IMG/VR virus record: IMGVR_UViG_3300014827_000001
Location: 1 to 59,958 of that record
Source: a virus
Direction: 5' to 3' (one strand)
Length of the DNA: 59,958 nucleotides
A program made the translations under genes and the position numbers. The first letter of the stretch is position 1; the number at the start of each line of letters is the position of its first letter. The notes beneath the pieces are model-generated. The model had not been told where the DNA came from. It did not search any database and worked only from the letters and a program-made list of their open reading frames with translations. Of the stretch, positions 1 through 7,993 are shown in pieces.

Positions 1-125
1 AGACCGTGCTTCGGTACAACTTCCTTGCCCGCAACACGGTAGAGGTCAAGAGGCTGGCACAGATGACCTCGGACCAAGAGCAGCTTGACCAGTCATACAA
101 CTATGACGTGGAGAGTGTGTCATGA
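1..125 (+). CDS. C-terminal fragment of SNF2-like helicase (cut by contig end)
   Basis: These are the last 41 codons of the helicase gene that is complete at 58309-59706; the reading frame is open from base 3 to the TGA at 123-125. The fragment is not a broken gene in the phage but an artefact of where the circle was opened. One codon differs from the full copy (Asn instead of His, base 99). Its stop overlaps the next start as ATGA. Confidence 0.9.
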   Translation, partial: TVLRYNFLARNTVEVKRLAQMTSDQEQLDQSYNYDVESVS

Positions 126-340
126 GCTGCCCCGCCTGCCGATTCCCCGTAGCCGAGGATCAGCCACAGATGCGCGTCCACATAGGCGTCACGCAGGACG
201 CAGACGGTTACATGGTCGATCTGCTCCCCACCTTCCACCGGCCATGCGCCGCCTCTTACCTGATAGCCAAGGGCCGCGCCAAGACCGAAGCGCTCAGGGT
301 CAGTAGGCCCACGCGGTGGCTCGAAGAATTGGCTGCCTAA
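122..340 (+). CDS. Small cysteine-containing protein, unknown
   Basis: A 72-residue protein whose ATG overlaps the helicase stop (ATGA), so it is translationally coupled to the helicase. It has a Cys-x2-Cys pair at residues 3 and 6 and a His-x2-Cys at 39-42, which could hold one zinc ion. I do not recognise a family. The same gene occurs at 59703-59921 in the other terminal copy. It is the last gene of the transcript before the promoter at 347-376. Confidence 0.75.
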   Translation: MSCPACRFPVAEDQPQMRVHIGVTQDADGYMVDLLPTFHRPCAASYLIAKGRAKTEALRVSRPTRWLEELAA

Positions 341-346
341 AAGGTA

Positions 347-376
347 TTGACACTCGCCCACGACTGTCTGTAAGTT
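347..376 (+). promoter_or_regulatory. Early promoter with 18 bp operator in the spacer
   Basis: TTGACA (347-352), an 18 bp spacer and TAAGTT (371-376, fitting TANNNT) precede the gene at 426. The spacer holds ACACTCGCCCACGACTGT (350-367), which matches the palindrome at 52132-52149 at 15 of 18 positions. The promoter at 10354-10383 has the same spacing and a closely related spacer, which is strong internal support. The right terminal repeat carries the same -35 and operator. Confidence 0.75.
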
Positions 377-425
377 TGTCCTATAGCAATCAGCTAATAA
401 ACACCCACACAAACAGGAGCACCCC

Positions 426-842
426 ATGAGCAAACTTTCCCTCCTCACCAACCCGGCCCAGCCCATATTCACCCTTCACACTGCAGAGGTCGAGCTGGAA
501 GCTCTGGCCGAGGCCGCTCTCACCGCCGACATCCGGGCCAAGGATGCAGCTGCCGAGGCCAAGTCCGCCACCGATGCCTTCCGCAAGGCTCTGGCCGAGA
601 ACAACATGCTGGACTCCGACACCAAGGCTGTGGGCATCGTCCGCACCACCATCTTCCCCACCAAGCGGTTCGATGAAACCCTCGCCCGCACCCTCATGAC
701 CAAGAAGCTCCAGAAAGAGTGCGAGAAGGTCACCCTGGACTCGGCTCTGGTCAAGGCCAAGGTCAGCCCCGAGCAGTACGAACAGTTCCAGAAGGTCTCC
801 GGCATGACCCTGAAGCTCTCCATCGACAAGGAGCAGGCGTGA
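426..842 (+). CDS. Unknown early protein, 138 aa
   Basis: First gene behind the operator-bearing promoter at 347-376, with AGGAG about 6 nt before the ATG. The N-terminal 60 residues are alanine- and glutamate-rich and likely helical; the C-terminal part is lysine-rich. No family is recognised. Being promoter-proximal and under the shared operator suggests early, regulated expression. Its stop overlaps the GTG start of the next gene (GTGA). Confidence 0.8.
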   Translation: MSKLSLLTNPAQPIFTLHTAEVELEALAEAALTADIRAKDAAAEAKSATDAFRKALAENNMLDSDTKAVGIVRTTIFPTKRFDETLARTLMTKKLQKECEKVTLDSALVKAKVSPEQYEQFQKVSGMTLKLSIDKEQA

Positions 843-970
843 CCGAGTACGTGGTCCCACATGGGCCGGATGACCCCTGTACCTGTGAAGGCTGCTGGGC
901 TTGCAAGGGGGCCGAGGTTGGCTGCACTTGCGACATCGACTGGGACAAGCTCTACGGGCACGACCAGTAA
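839..970 (+). CDS. Tiny cysteine-rich protein, 43 aa
   Basis: Starts at GTG 839, overlapping the previous stop as GTGA; AAGGAG lies just upstream inside the previous gene. An in-frame ATG further upstream lies inside that gene and is not used here. The centre holds five cysteines within 16 residues (CTCEGCWACKGAEVGCTC), so a metal-binding knuckle is likely. Such small Cys-rich proteins are common in actinophages; function unknown. Confidence 0.7.
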   Translation: MTEYVVPHGPDDPCTCEGCWACKGAEVGCTCDIDWDKLYGHDQ

Positions 971-1036
971 AACTTTTCGGCACCGCTTGGTCATATCGTT
1001 CATTTCAACCTCACCACAGTAAACAAGGAGCACACA

Positions 1037-1402
1037 GTGAGCATCACCAAAGAATCCGCGTGGGTCATCTTCCGCGCTGACAAGCTCGGCCACGAGGAAG
1101 CCGCACCGGCAATGGACAACATGTCCGAGGACGAATGGAACTCCTACCAGTCCCACGCCGAGGGCTTCGAGATGGAGCTGGCCAAGATCGGCATCGAGGC
1201 TAACAACGAGGCAGCCGCGCTGCAAGAGGATTTCGCAGAGTATGTGGGCATCCTCCAAGCCAAGAAGCCGTACAACTGGACGGCTGAGGACTACGGCATG
1301 GCAGTAAACATCTACCATGGCTCCGAGTTCGAGACCCTGCACCTCTCGGCCATGTTCCGGGTCAACAACGCTGAACTCCTCCTGGAACTGGTGAAGCCAT
1401 GA
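1037..1402 (+). CDS. Unknown acidic protein, 121 aa
   Basis: GTG start with a good CAAGGAG site 6 nt upstream, after a 66 bp gap with no clear promoter. The product is acidic and rich in Glu and aromatic residues, without recognisable motif. Its stop overlaps the next start (ATGA, 1399-1402), so it belongs to a translationally coupled string running to the Cas4-like nuclease at 2176. Confidence 0.78.
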   Translation: MSITKESAWVIFRADKLGHEEAAPAMDNMSEDEWNSYQSHAEGFEMELAKIGIEANNEAAALQEDFAEYVGILQAKKPYNWTAEDYGMAVNIYHGSEFETLHLSAMFRVNNAELLLELVKP

Positions 1403-1644
1403 ACCCCAGCAACATCTTCATGCTGACCGGGTACGCCCATGCCAAGTTGGCCCCGCTCATGCAGCCACTGAATGCCGACCTCCAGCTAATCCTTGACTTT
1501 GACACTGAGTTCCCCGGTGTACAGGTCTGGGTGTTCAATAACACGCACAACCGCGCACTGGCACACAGGTCCAAGGTCACGACCGTGGAACAGCTCGATG
1601 AGCTTGTGACCGAGGTCAAGGCACTGGCGAGCGTAACGGCATGA
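1399..1644 (+). CDS. Unknown protein, 81 aa
   Basis: ATGA overlaps at both ends (1399-1402 and 1641-1644) show translational coupling with its neighbours. The protein has a short hydrophobic N-terminal half without a clear membrane segment, and an acidic C-terminal helix. No family recognised. Confidence 0.75.
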   Translation: MNPSNIFMLTGYAHAKLAPLMQPLNADLQLILDFDTEFPGVQVWVFNNTHNRALAHRSKVTTVEQLDELVTEVKALASVTA

Positions 1645-1925
1645 GTAAGTCCAAGGCGTTCCTCCAGAAGATCGCAGACGAACCACCCCCCTGCGTCCAG
1701 ATCGGTGACCCGGAACTGTTCTTCCCCAAGAGCTACGGGGATGAGCACCAGTTTCAGGTCAGGCAGGCCAAGTCAATTTGCCGCAAGTGCAAGCTGATCG
1801 CTGACTGCCTGGAGTTCGCCTTGGACACAGGGGACCAGCATGGTGTTCTCGCCGGAACCACACCCTCAGAACGGGATGTAATCCGCAGACGCCGCAACGA
1901 ACGAGAGGAGCGCCGAGCAGCATGA
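1641..1925 (+). CDS. whiB-like: WhiB-family transcription factor
   Basis: A 94-residue protein with the WhiB pattern: Cys18, then Cys47-x2-Cys50-x5-Cys56, which bind a 4Fe-4S cluster in this family, followed by a GVLAGTTPSER turn (68-78) in place of the usual G-[VI]-W-G-G and a strongly basic C-terminus (RRRR) for DNA binding. WhiB proteins are confined to Actinobacteria and their phages and act with the principal sigma factor, so this both marks the host group and is a candidate regulator of phage or host promoters. It sits in a coupled early operon, overlapping both neighbours by ATGA. Confidence 0.9.
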   Translation: MSKSKAFLQKIADEPPPCVQIGDPELFFPKSYGDEHQFQVRQAKSICRKCKLIADCLEFALDTGDQHGVLAGTTPSERDVIRRRRNEREERRAA

Positions 1926-2179
1926 AATGTGGAGAGACGTTCATCGGCAGTTGGACAGGCAACACCTACACCTGCACGCAGGCAGGGCAGCACCTCTACC
2001 ACCGTGGGTATGACTCGGATGGTGACGTGATGGAGTGGCCCGACATCACAGGGTACTGCGCAAACAGCTACCCAGGGACGGCAGACATCTGCCAGCGGCC
2101 CCCGAATCACCGGGGACTCTGCCGGGTGAAGGTCCACGGCAAGCAAGTGTCATTCAAGGTGGGAGGTGCAAGGCGATGA
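1922..2179 (+). CDS. Cysteine-containing protein, unknown, 85 aa
   Basis: Overlaps the WhiB-like gene and the Cas4-like gene by ATGA at each end. Five cysteines (residues 3, 18, 46, 57 and 67) and several histidines suggest zinc binding. No family is recognised; the position between a WhiB protein and a nuclease does not settle a role. Confidence 0.72.
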   Translation: MKCGETFIGSWTGNTYTCTQAGQHLYHRGYDSDGDVMEWPDITGYCANSYPGTADICQRPPNHRGLCRVKVHGKQVSFKVGGARR

Positions 2180-2982
2180 CCACCACACTGGAAATCCCGT
2201 CCATGCAGCAGGTTCAGAACCTGTTCATCAAGGCCATTGCCAAGCCGTCAGACCGTGACAGGCAGGTAAAGATCGGCCCGTCGTCCGTGGGCGGGTGTAG
2301 CTACTGCCTTGGTTACGACATGGCAGCCAAGCTGTGCGACATGCCCAACAGGGAGGCCGAGAAATTCGGCTACGCGGCATGGTTGGGCACAGGGCTCCAC
2401 TACTACCTGGAGCACAATCTGGACCTCGGGGTTGAGGTCTTCCGGGAAACCAAGCTCAAAGACATCTTCGAGATTCCCGGCTATGGCTCCATCGGTGGCA
2501 GCTGTGACCTGATGGTTCCTGACTGGGGCCGGACGTTCGACTTCAAGTTCCCCGGAGCGTGGAGCTACGACAAGGTGCAGATGGCCCTAGCCAAGGCACG
2601 CATGGCCACCAAGCGTGGTGAGGAGCTGAACGCCTACCAGCACATGCCGTCCATGCAGTACCGGGTCCAGCAACAGATTTATGCACAGGGCTGGATTCAG
2701 CGGGGCTACGACATCGAGAAGTGTGTGCTGGCGTTCATGCCTCGGCACACCAACGACATCCGCGACGTGATCCTCTGGGAGGAAGACGTGAACCCGGCCC
2801 TGTTCGAGGGGGCTGTGGCCCGAGCTATCAGCATCTGGGAGTACACGGTTGCTGGCCAGCTCGATGACATCCCGAGCGAAACCTCCAACCCGGCCAAGCC
2901 TGACGAAATCACCTGTTACACCTGCGGCCCCCGTGGACCGGGCCGTGGAGATTTGACCAGCTACAACCTCGCAACCAACTAG
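2176..2982 (+). CDS. Cas4/RecB-like exonuclease (PD-(D/E)xK)
   Basis: I start it at ATG 2176 (268 aa), which overlaps the upstream stop as ATGA; an in-frame ATG at 2035 lies inside the previous gene. Residues 75-85 hold GTGLHYYLE, the conserved His motif; GSCDLMVP and FDFKF follow as the PD-(D/E)xK core, and QYRVQQQIYAQGW gives the QxxxY-type motif. Cysteines 41, 44 and 54 with a C-terminal CYTC could hold the 4Fe-4S cluster of Cas4-type nucleases. With the Sak4-like ATPase two genes downstream it likely forms a phage recombination or replication module. Confidence 0.82.
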   Translation: MTTTLEIPSMQQVQNLFIKAIAKPSDRDRQVKIGPSSVGGCSYCLGYDMAAKLCDMPNREAEKFGYAAWLGTGLHYYLEHNLDLGVEVFRETKLKDIFEIPGYGSIGGSCDLMVPDWGRTFDFKFPGAWSYDKVQMALAKARMATKRGEELNAYQHMPSMQYRVQQQIYAQGWIQRGYDIEKCVLAFMPRHTNDIRDVILWEEDVNPALFEGAVARAISIWEYTVAGQLDDIPSETSNPAKPDEITCYTCGPRGPGRGDLTSYNLATN

Positions 2983-2991
2983 GAGAACACC

Positions 2992-3174
2992 ATGACCACA
3001 CGACAGGAACTCATTCAGAAAGTCCGCGATGGCTGGCCGGAGCACGCAGCCAACACCGAGACGGACAGACGGGGCATCGTCCATGTCCCACCCGTCCGTG
3101 ACGGGGGCCTGTCTGCCCTCGTGATCGAATTCGCCGTAGACACCGTACTGGCTGAACTGGAGGCATCGAAATGA
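2992..3174 (+). CDS. Small unknown protein, 60 aa
   Basis: AGGAG lies about 7 nt before the ATG, and the stop overlaps the ATPase start by ATGA. The protein is mixed alpha/beta by eye with an amphipathic C-terminal helix. No family recognised. Confidence 0.7.
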   Translation: MTTRQELIQKVRDGWPEHAANTETDRRGIVHVPPVRDGGLSALVIEFAVDTVLAELEASK

Positions 3175-4007
3175 GCATCACAACAGAAGAAGACGTGGAC
3201 GCGGCTCTGGCCGCACTGGCAGCGCAGGCTGAGGCCGCTGTGGCTGCCAAGCCCAAGACCAGGGTAGCCAAGAAGCCTGCCCCCACCAAGGATCTTTTCG
3301 ACCTGTCTACCATCTGCAACATCACCAAGCCCCGTAAGGCTGACACCACCTTCAGCCTCCTGCTGGCTGGCCTGCCCAAGTCGGGCAAGACCCTGCTGGC
3401 TGGCACGGCCAACGAGGTGGAAGCACTCTCCCCGGTCCTCCTGTTGGCCCTTGAAGACGGGTCCAGTGTGCTGGCACGGGATTACCCGGACATGGACGTG
3501 ATCGAGCCAGAGAACTGGGTTCAGGCCGCTGGCATCATCGAAGCTGTGGCCGAGGGCAAGACCAAGTACCGGACCATGATCGTGGACACCCTCGGGGAAC
3601 TTCAGGAACACATGAAGGCCCACATCACAGCAGATGGCACCAAGGAAATGCGGATTCAGGACTGGGGCACCATCAAGGACAACACCATCGGCGTGGTCAA
3701 GCTGATGCACCGCTCCCCGGTCAACGCTATTTTCATCACCCACTCCGAAGAACTCCGGGATGAGAACACCGGAGCCAGCCGTATCCAGCCGTACCTGCTG
3801 GGCAAGGGCAGCCTCGGGGAAGTCCCCAAAATCGTGGACATCATCGCCTACCTCGCGGTGGCTCAGGACAAGAAGACCAAAGAGAACTTCCGCGTCCTCC
3901 AGACCGGGCAGGACGGCAAGATTCTGGCCGGGGACCGTTTCGGGACGCTGGACTTCCAGATTATCAACCCCGACATGAGGACCATCTTTGAGCAGCTTAC
4001 GGGGTAG
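3171..4007 (+). CDS. Sak4-like/RecA-fold ATPase, recombination
   Basis: A 278-residue ATPase. After a 45-residue Ala/Lys-rich leader comes Walker A GLPKSGKT (67-74), a hydrophobic Walker B strand ending TMIVDTLGE, and IFITHSEE, a sensor-like strand. This matches the AAA_24/Sak4 group of phage single-strand annealing or RecA-like ATPases. Such proteins are usually encoded near an SSB and an exonuclease, as here (Cas4-like at 2176, SSB-like at 4619). Confidence 0.82.
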   Translation: MSITTEEDVDAALAALAAQAEAAVAAKPKTRVAKKPAPTKDLFDLSTICNITKPRKADTTFSLLLAGLPKSGKTLLAGTANEVEALSPVLLLALEDGSSVLARDYPDMDVIEPENWVQAAGIIEAVAEGKTKYRTMIVDTLGELQEHMKAHITADGTKEMRIQDWGTIKDNTIGVVKLMHRSPVNAIFITHSEELRDENTGASRIQPYLLGKGSLGEVPKIVDIIAYLAVAQDKKTKENFRVLQTGQDGKILAGDRFGTLDFQIINPDMRTIFEQLTG

Positions 4008-4533
4008 CCGGGGGCAGGGCATTTACGCCCTGACCATCGAGGACAAGCTGGCTAGGTACACCGTTCCGGGTGATAACGGTTGCATCGAGTGGATCGGCAC
4101 CCTAAACGCCAAAGGCTATGGAACTGCGGGGTACGAGGGTAAGAACTGGATGGCTCATCGCCTGATGTACACCCACTTCGTAGGGGAGATACCCGAAGGC
4201 ATGGTCATTGACCACCTTTGCCGGAACCACGCTTGTGTGAATATCGAACACCTGGAGGTGGTGACCAATGAGGAAAATCTTGCTCGCGGTCTACCACCTT
4301 GGGGCTCGAAGCCAGTTACTCACTGTCCGAGCGGGCACGAGTACACGGAGGAGAACTCACTCCCCAGTAAGGCAGGCAGTAAGTGGTGCCGAATCTGCAG
4401 GCAACTCCAGCACCTCGCCAGATACAAACCTAAGAAGCCGTCCACTATCGCCAAGCATGCTGCGCTCTACACGGAGTTATCCACGATGGGTGAAATTTAT
4501 GAGCAATTGACCAGTGACGCAACCGAATCGTAG
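3988..4533 (+). CDS. HNH endonuclease with zinc finger tail
   Basis: I start it at TTG 3988, because GAGGA at 3977-3981 gives a well-placed ribosome site and no ATG or GTG is available before the domain; it overlaps the ATPase gene by 20 bp. Residues 73-97 carry the HNH_3 signature (IDHLCRNHACVNIEHLE, then VTNEEN). The C-terminal third has CPSGH and CRIC, a second zinc site. It is a free-standing homing-type endonuclease gene wedged between the ATPase and the SSB-like gene, which have no functional need for it; a mobile insertion is likely. Confidence 0.85.
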   Translation: MSSLRGSRGQGIYALTIEDKLARYTVPGDNGCIEWIGTLNAKGYGTAGYEGKNWMAHRLMYTHFVGEIPEGMVIDHLCRNHACVNIEHLEVVTNEENLARGLPPWGSKPVTHCPSGHEYTEENSLPSKAGSKWCRICRQLQHLARYKPKKPSTIAKHAALYTELSTMGEIYEQLTSDATES

Positions 4534-4542
4534 TGCTAAGCT

Positions 4543-4572
4543 TTTCACTATCGCTTACTAAGTCTGTAAGTT
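4543..4572 (+). promoter_or_regulatory. Probable promoter before SSB-like gene
   Basis: CTGTAAGTTT (4565-4574) repeats the -10 region of the promoter at 347-376. The matching -35 at 18 bp is poor (TTTCAC, 4543-4548), and no operator palindrome is present. It would restart transcription after the HNH insertion. Confidence 0.45.
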
Positions 4573-4618
4573 TCTCCAACACAACACATACACACCAAAC
4601 AAGAAGGAAGTAACCACC

Positions 4619-5200
4619 ATGGCACGTCTCTCACTCAATGTGGACCAGGAAACCGTAGATTCGTCAGGACGCGAGTTCGAGCCGGTTCCGGTAGGCACCT
4701 ACACCGTCAGCATCTACGCCATCACCAACGATGAGGTGAAGAACGGGGCCAACAAGGGCAAGCTGCGCCTGAAGTTCCAGTTCCGCATCGTGGACGGCGA
4801 GGAAGCCCCCGATGGCTCCAAGCAGGGCAACCGCCGCCTGTTCGCAGACATCAACGCCTTCGAGGGCACGGACAAGAAGACCGGCAAGCCCACCCCGCCG
4901 TATGACCTGCTGGCGCTTGCCAAGGCTCTGGGCACCAGCGCTGAGGAACTGGCGGACCTCGACACGGACGACTGGCTGCAGGAGGAACTTCAGGTTGCCG
5001 TCACCCACACCATCAAGCAGGTGCAGGTCGATGGTGTGTGGGTCGATACCAAAAACCCCGTTCTCTACAAGGAAAAGGTCCGTGGCTTCCGCTCACTGGA
5101 TTCCGTGACCACCTCGGCAGCAGCCACCGCCACTGTTCTGGGCAAGGCACCGTCAGCGGCTCCCAAGGCCAAGGCAGCCGGAGCCAAGTTCAAGCTCTAG
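4619..5200 (+). CDS. Putative ssDNA-binding protein (DUF669-like)
   Basis: 193 residues. The order of segments (EPVPVGTYTVSI, then GANKGKLRLKFQFRIVDGE, then NRRLFADIN) resembles the DUF669 family of phage proteins thought to bind single-stranded DNA. The C-terminal 30 residues are Ala/Lys-rich and disordered. Placement between recombination ATPase and primase-helicase supports a replication role. I have no sharp catalytic motif, so the call is moderate. AAGGAAG lies upstream of the ATG. Confidence 0.6.
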   Translation: MARLSLNVDQETVDSSGREFEPVPVGTYTVSIYAITNDEVKNGANKGKLRLKFQFRIVDGEEAPDGSKQGNRRLFADINAFEGTDKKTGKPTPPYDLLALAKALGTSAEELADLDTDDWLQEELQVAVTHTIKQVQVDGVWVDTKNPVLYKEKVRGFRSLDSVTTSAAATATVLGKAPSAAPKAKAAGAKFKL

Positions 5201-5207
5201 CAGTACA

Positions 5208-5251
5208 GCCAGCCTGTGTAGGCACACAGCCCGTTCGAGACGGGCGCTGGC
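5208..5251 (+). ncRNA. Mini tRNA-like three-way junction
   Basis: Just after the SSB-like gene the RNA folds perfectly into three stems: GCCAGC/GCTGGC (5208-5213 with 5246-5251), CTGTGT/ACACAG (5214-5219 with 5224-5229) and CCCGT/ACGGG (5230-5234 with 5240-5244). The last arm reads GCCCG-TTCGAGA-CGGGC, an exact tRNA T-arm, and it abuts the outer stem as a T-arm abuts an acceptor stem. There is no D-arm or anticodon arm, and no CCA. It lies in the 5' leader of the primase-helicase message. Confidence 0.5.
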
Positions 5252-5266
5252 ACTAGTTACAAAATT

Positions 5267-5290
5267 AGCCAACGGCTCACCCCGTTGGCT
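5267..5290 (+). terminator. Strong hairpin before primase-helicase
   Basis: AGCCAACGG (5267-5275) pairs perfectly with CCGTTGGCT (5282-5290) across a 6 nt loop. Only a weak T stretch follows (TAGCTTTC), so it may be an attenuator or a leader stem rather than a full terminator. It follows the mini three-way junction by 15 nt. Confidence 0.5.
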
Positions 5291-5339
5291 TAGCTTTCAA
5301 AGGAGCCGGGGCAATGCGTTACATCGCAGGAATCACAGC

Positions 5340-7562
5340 ATGAGCCAGCAGGAAGAGTTCACAAAGTTCCTCTGGAAAGGGCTTCAGGGCAGGGCTGTTA
5401 TCGCCCGCACAGACTCCACGGGAGCGCCGAGCATCCAGAGGTTTTTCAGCTGGCCGGAGCAGAGTGAGCAACTGCTGGCCCTCACCGCCAAGCTGACTGC
5501 AGAGGATGTCTACACCTCACCGTGCCTGTTCAAGGGCACCGCAGGAGCGCGTAAGTCTCTGGCACGGGCCATCCAGGTAGTTCACGCCGACGCGGACACC
5601 TTCAGCATTGACGATGCCCTGCTGCCGCCCTCTGCCATTGTTCAGACTTCGGACAGCAAGACCCATCTGTACTGGAAAATCACCGACTGCCACGATCCGG
5701 CCCTGATCGAACCGCTGGCTCACAGCGTCTCCAACGCACATGACAAATCTGTCACAGGACTTGACAACGGCTGGGCGGTCAACAAACTACTCCGGGTTCC
5801 AGGCACCTCCAACACCAAGTACGATGAGCCCTTCCTTGTGAGCTTCGAGGACACCGGCCACGCCTACACATTGGACGAGTTTGCAGCCGTCTACCCTCCC
5901 GTGGAGTCGCGGACCGCAGTGGCGTCTCTAAGGCAGATGGGCGCACTGCCCAGCAAGGGGGATGCACTCCGGTCCCTGAAGGCCTCCCCGCAACTAATGC
6001 AACTGCTGAACAAAACCACAACGGGCAACGTAGACCCTTCTAATGGCCGCTTCCTCCTCCAGAACGAACTGTTCAGGGCAGGAGCCACGGATGAGGCAGT
6101 CTTTGTGATCCTGTGGGACCACCCGTTCCGGTCGGACAAGAACGAGAACAACATCTGGCAGGACATCCTGCGGGCACGGTCCAAGTCCGAGCTTGGAGAC
6201 CCCGAGGAAGACCCCGGCTACGAGCCAACCGTCACCGTGGAGCCCACGGCCAAGGACAAATCCGTGGATTTCCTCACGCTGGCTGAGAAGGCCTCACTGG
6301 GCTCCACCTTCATTGACGACTACATGGCGTGGGGCATGTCCAAGACGGACGCCAGCCCCGAGTACCACGTTGCAGCAGCCTTCACGATCCTCTCCACCGT
6401 GTTCTCCGACTTCGGCCACGCGGTCCCCAAGTTTGGGCGGCTCCCGCTCAACCTCTGGTTCATGGTGCTGGGGGAGACCACCAGGAGCCGGAAGTCCACC
6501 ACCCGAGCCTTGGGCATCTCAATGATCAAGGCGCTGGCCGTGATCCCCGACGCCGATGTGGCCGGAGAGCTTGACTACAACTATGACCTCGGCTCTGACT
6601 TCACCCCCGAGGCTCTGGACAACGAGCTCCTGAAGCGGCCCAACCGGTCCTCCCTGCTGCACCGTGATGAGGCGCAGGGCTGGATTCAGGAAATGGATAA
6701 GAAAGCCTACATGGCAGGAGCCAAGGGCAAGATGACCGAACTGTACGACGGGCATGTGTCCGGCAAGCTGAGGGCCACCGGGGATAACAACCGCCGTGCC
6801 GGGGTGGATATCAGCCTGACCCTGTTCATGATGGGCATCGGCTCCCAGATGTCTGAGTACCTGACGCAGGAGGACTTCCGCTCCGGGTTCCTGACACGGT
6901 TCATCTACATCTCCGCTGAACCCCCCAGCCGCTCTGCAGCCTCTGACTGGCTGGAGCAGCAAGACCTGAATGAGGTCAAGACAGGGGACGTGGTGTTCAC
7001 CGCCATGCTCAGGAGGATCGAGACCGCGCGCGAGCACTGGGCTGGCTTCAATGCCCCCACAGCACCCACCAAGGCCGTCCCCTGTGTCCCGGAAGCATGG
7101 CTGAGGCTGAACCTGTTCATCACCCAGGTTTTGGACGCCGCAGAGGGCCACCAGCGCCACGCCATTATCGAGGCCGCGTCTGACCGGCTCTCCAAGTCCA
7201 TCCTGAAAGCCGCCACCCTGCTGGCCATGCTGGATTGCTGTGATGAGGTGCAGGTTCCCCACATGCTGGCAGCCATCAACTACGCCAGTTCATGGTTCGG
7301 CCACATGGTCACCATGGCCAACAAGATTTCCGACTCCTCATGGATGCGCAGGCAGACCCAGGTTGAGGATTTCCTGATCGAAAAGGGCGGAACGGCCAAG
7401 TGGGAAGTCGTTTACCGGCATTTCCGCTCAGACCTTCGGGCCGATGAGTTCCTGAAGATCATCCAGTCCCTGACCGAGGCCGGAATCATCCACGTATCAC
7501 TCCCGGATAAGGGTGTCCGCTGGATCACCCGCATTGACATTGATGAGGAAATTGCAGCATGA
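5340..7562 (+). CDS. Primase-polymerase/helicase fusion (AEP + DUF3987)
   Basis: 740 residues. The N-terminal half is an archaeo-eukaryotic-type primase domain: HADAD (82-86) supplies the metal-binding acids and TSDSKTHLYW (103-112) the conserved His, followed by VNKLLRVPGTSNTK. The C-terminal half resembles DUF3987 helicases, with a P-loop GETTRSRKST (378-387), LLHRDEA as a Walker B-like segment, and a winged-helix-like end. It would unwind and prime at the phage fork. A long 139 bp leader with two RNA structures precedes it, and its stop overlaps the next gene by ATGA. Confidence 0.85.
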   Translation: MSQQEEFTKFLWKGLQGRAVIARTDSTGAPSIQRFFSWPEQSEQLLALTAKLTAEDVYTSPCLFKGTAGARKSLARAIQVVHADADTFSIDDALLPPSAIVQTSDSKTHLYWKITDCHDPALIEPLAHSVSNAHDKSVTGLDNGWAVNKLLRVPGTSNTKYDEPFLVSFEDTGHAYTLDEFAAVYPPVESRTAVASLRQMGALPSKGDALRSLKASPQLMQLLNKTTTGNVDPSNGRFLLQNELFRAGATDEAVFVILWDHPFRSDKNENNIWQDILRARSKSELGDPEEDPGYEPTVTVEPTAKDKSVDFLTLAEKASLGSTFIDDYMAWGMSKTDASPEYHVAAAFTILSTVFSDFGHAVPKFGRLPLNLWFMVLGETTRSRKSTTRALGISMIKALAVIPDADVAGELDYNYDLGSDFTPEALDNELLKRPNRSSLLHRDEAQGWIQEMDKKAYMAGAKGKMTELYDGHVSGKLRATGDNNRRAGVDISLTLFMMGIGSQMSEYLTQEDFRSGFLTRFIYISAEPPSRSAASDWLEQQDLNEVKTGDVVFTAMLRRIETAREHWAGFNAPTAPTKAVPCVPEAWLRLNLFITQVLDAAEGHQRHAIIEAASDRLSKSILKAATLLAMLDCCDEVQVPHMLAAINYASSWFGHMVTMANKISDSSWMRRQTQVEDFLIEKGGTAKWEVVYRHFRSDLRADEFLKIIQSLTEAGIIHVSLPDKGVRWITRIDIDEEIAA

Positions 7563-7984
7563 GCGCCCACGTAGATGACATCTTCACCGCTGACCTGACC
7601 AACGTGCAGGACACGCGCCTGAACGGCCTCATGCGGGCCAAGGAACTCTGGCAACTCTCTGTGCTGGCAGACCGCAAGCAGCGGCTCCTCATGGCACACG
7701 AACTGCATGGCTTCGGGCTGTTCTCCCTGAACCAGCTGGCCAAGATTACCCGCCTGAGTGTTCCCACCGTGGCCCGCCACATGAAAAAGAATGCGATTGG
7801 TGGGAAATTCCAGCCCGAGGTCTTGTCCTCACTCGTGTATCTTCGTAAGCTGGTCATCATAGATACACACATACCAGCCTCTTTCATACAGGGGGCGGTA
7901 GCCACCGGCACATCGGTGGGCACCATCTCCCGGCTGACCGGGGCATCTGAAACCTCCCTCTACCAAAAGACAAAGCAATTCTAG
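7559..7984 (+). CDS. HTH DNA-binding protein
   Basis: 141 residues, coupled to the primase-helicase by ATGA. Residues 56-79 read as a helix-turn-helix (FSLNQLAKITRLSVPTVARH), and a second one may lie at the C-terminus (GTISRLTGASETSLYQ). It could be a replication accessory or a regulator; position within the replication operon favours the former. Confidence 0.65.
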   Translation: MSAHVDDIFTADLTNVQDTRLNGLMRAKELWQLSVLADRKQRLLMAHELHGFGLFSLNQLAKITRLSVPTVARHMKKNAIGGKFQPEVLSSLVYLRKLVIIDTHIPASFIQGAVATGTSVGTISRLTGASETSLYQKTKQF

Positions 7985-7993
7985 GAGCAAACA

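Larger units (their letters stand above)
1..376. repeat. Left copy of terminal direct repeat
   Basis: Bases 1-376 match 59582-59957 at all but one position: base 99 is A here and C at 59680. Identity then stops (377 T versus 59958 C). This is what an assembler leaves at the ends of a circular or circularly permuted phage genome. It could also be a true short terminal redundancy, but a repeat cutting through a helicase gene argues for an assembly overlap. Confidence 0.93.

Noticed and set aside
476-1342. 288-codon - strand frame over the first early genes
   Set aside because: Antisense to a chain of coupled + genes with good ribosome sites; composition typical of a shadow frame.
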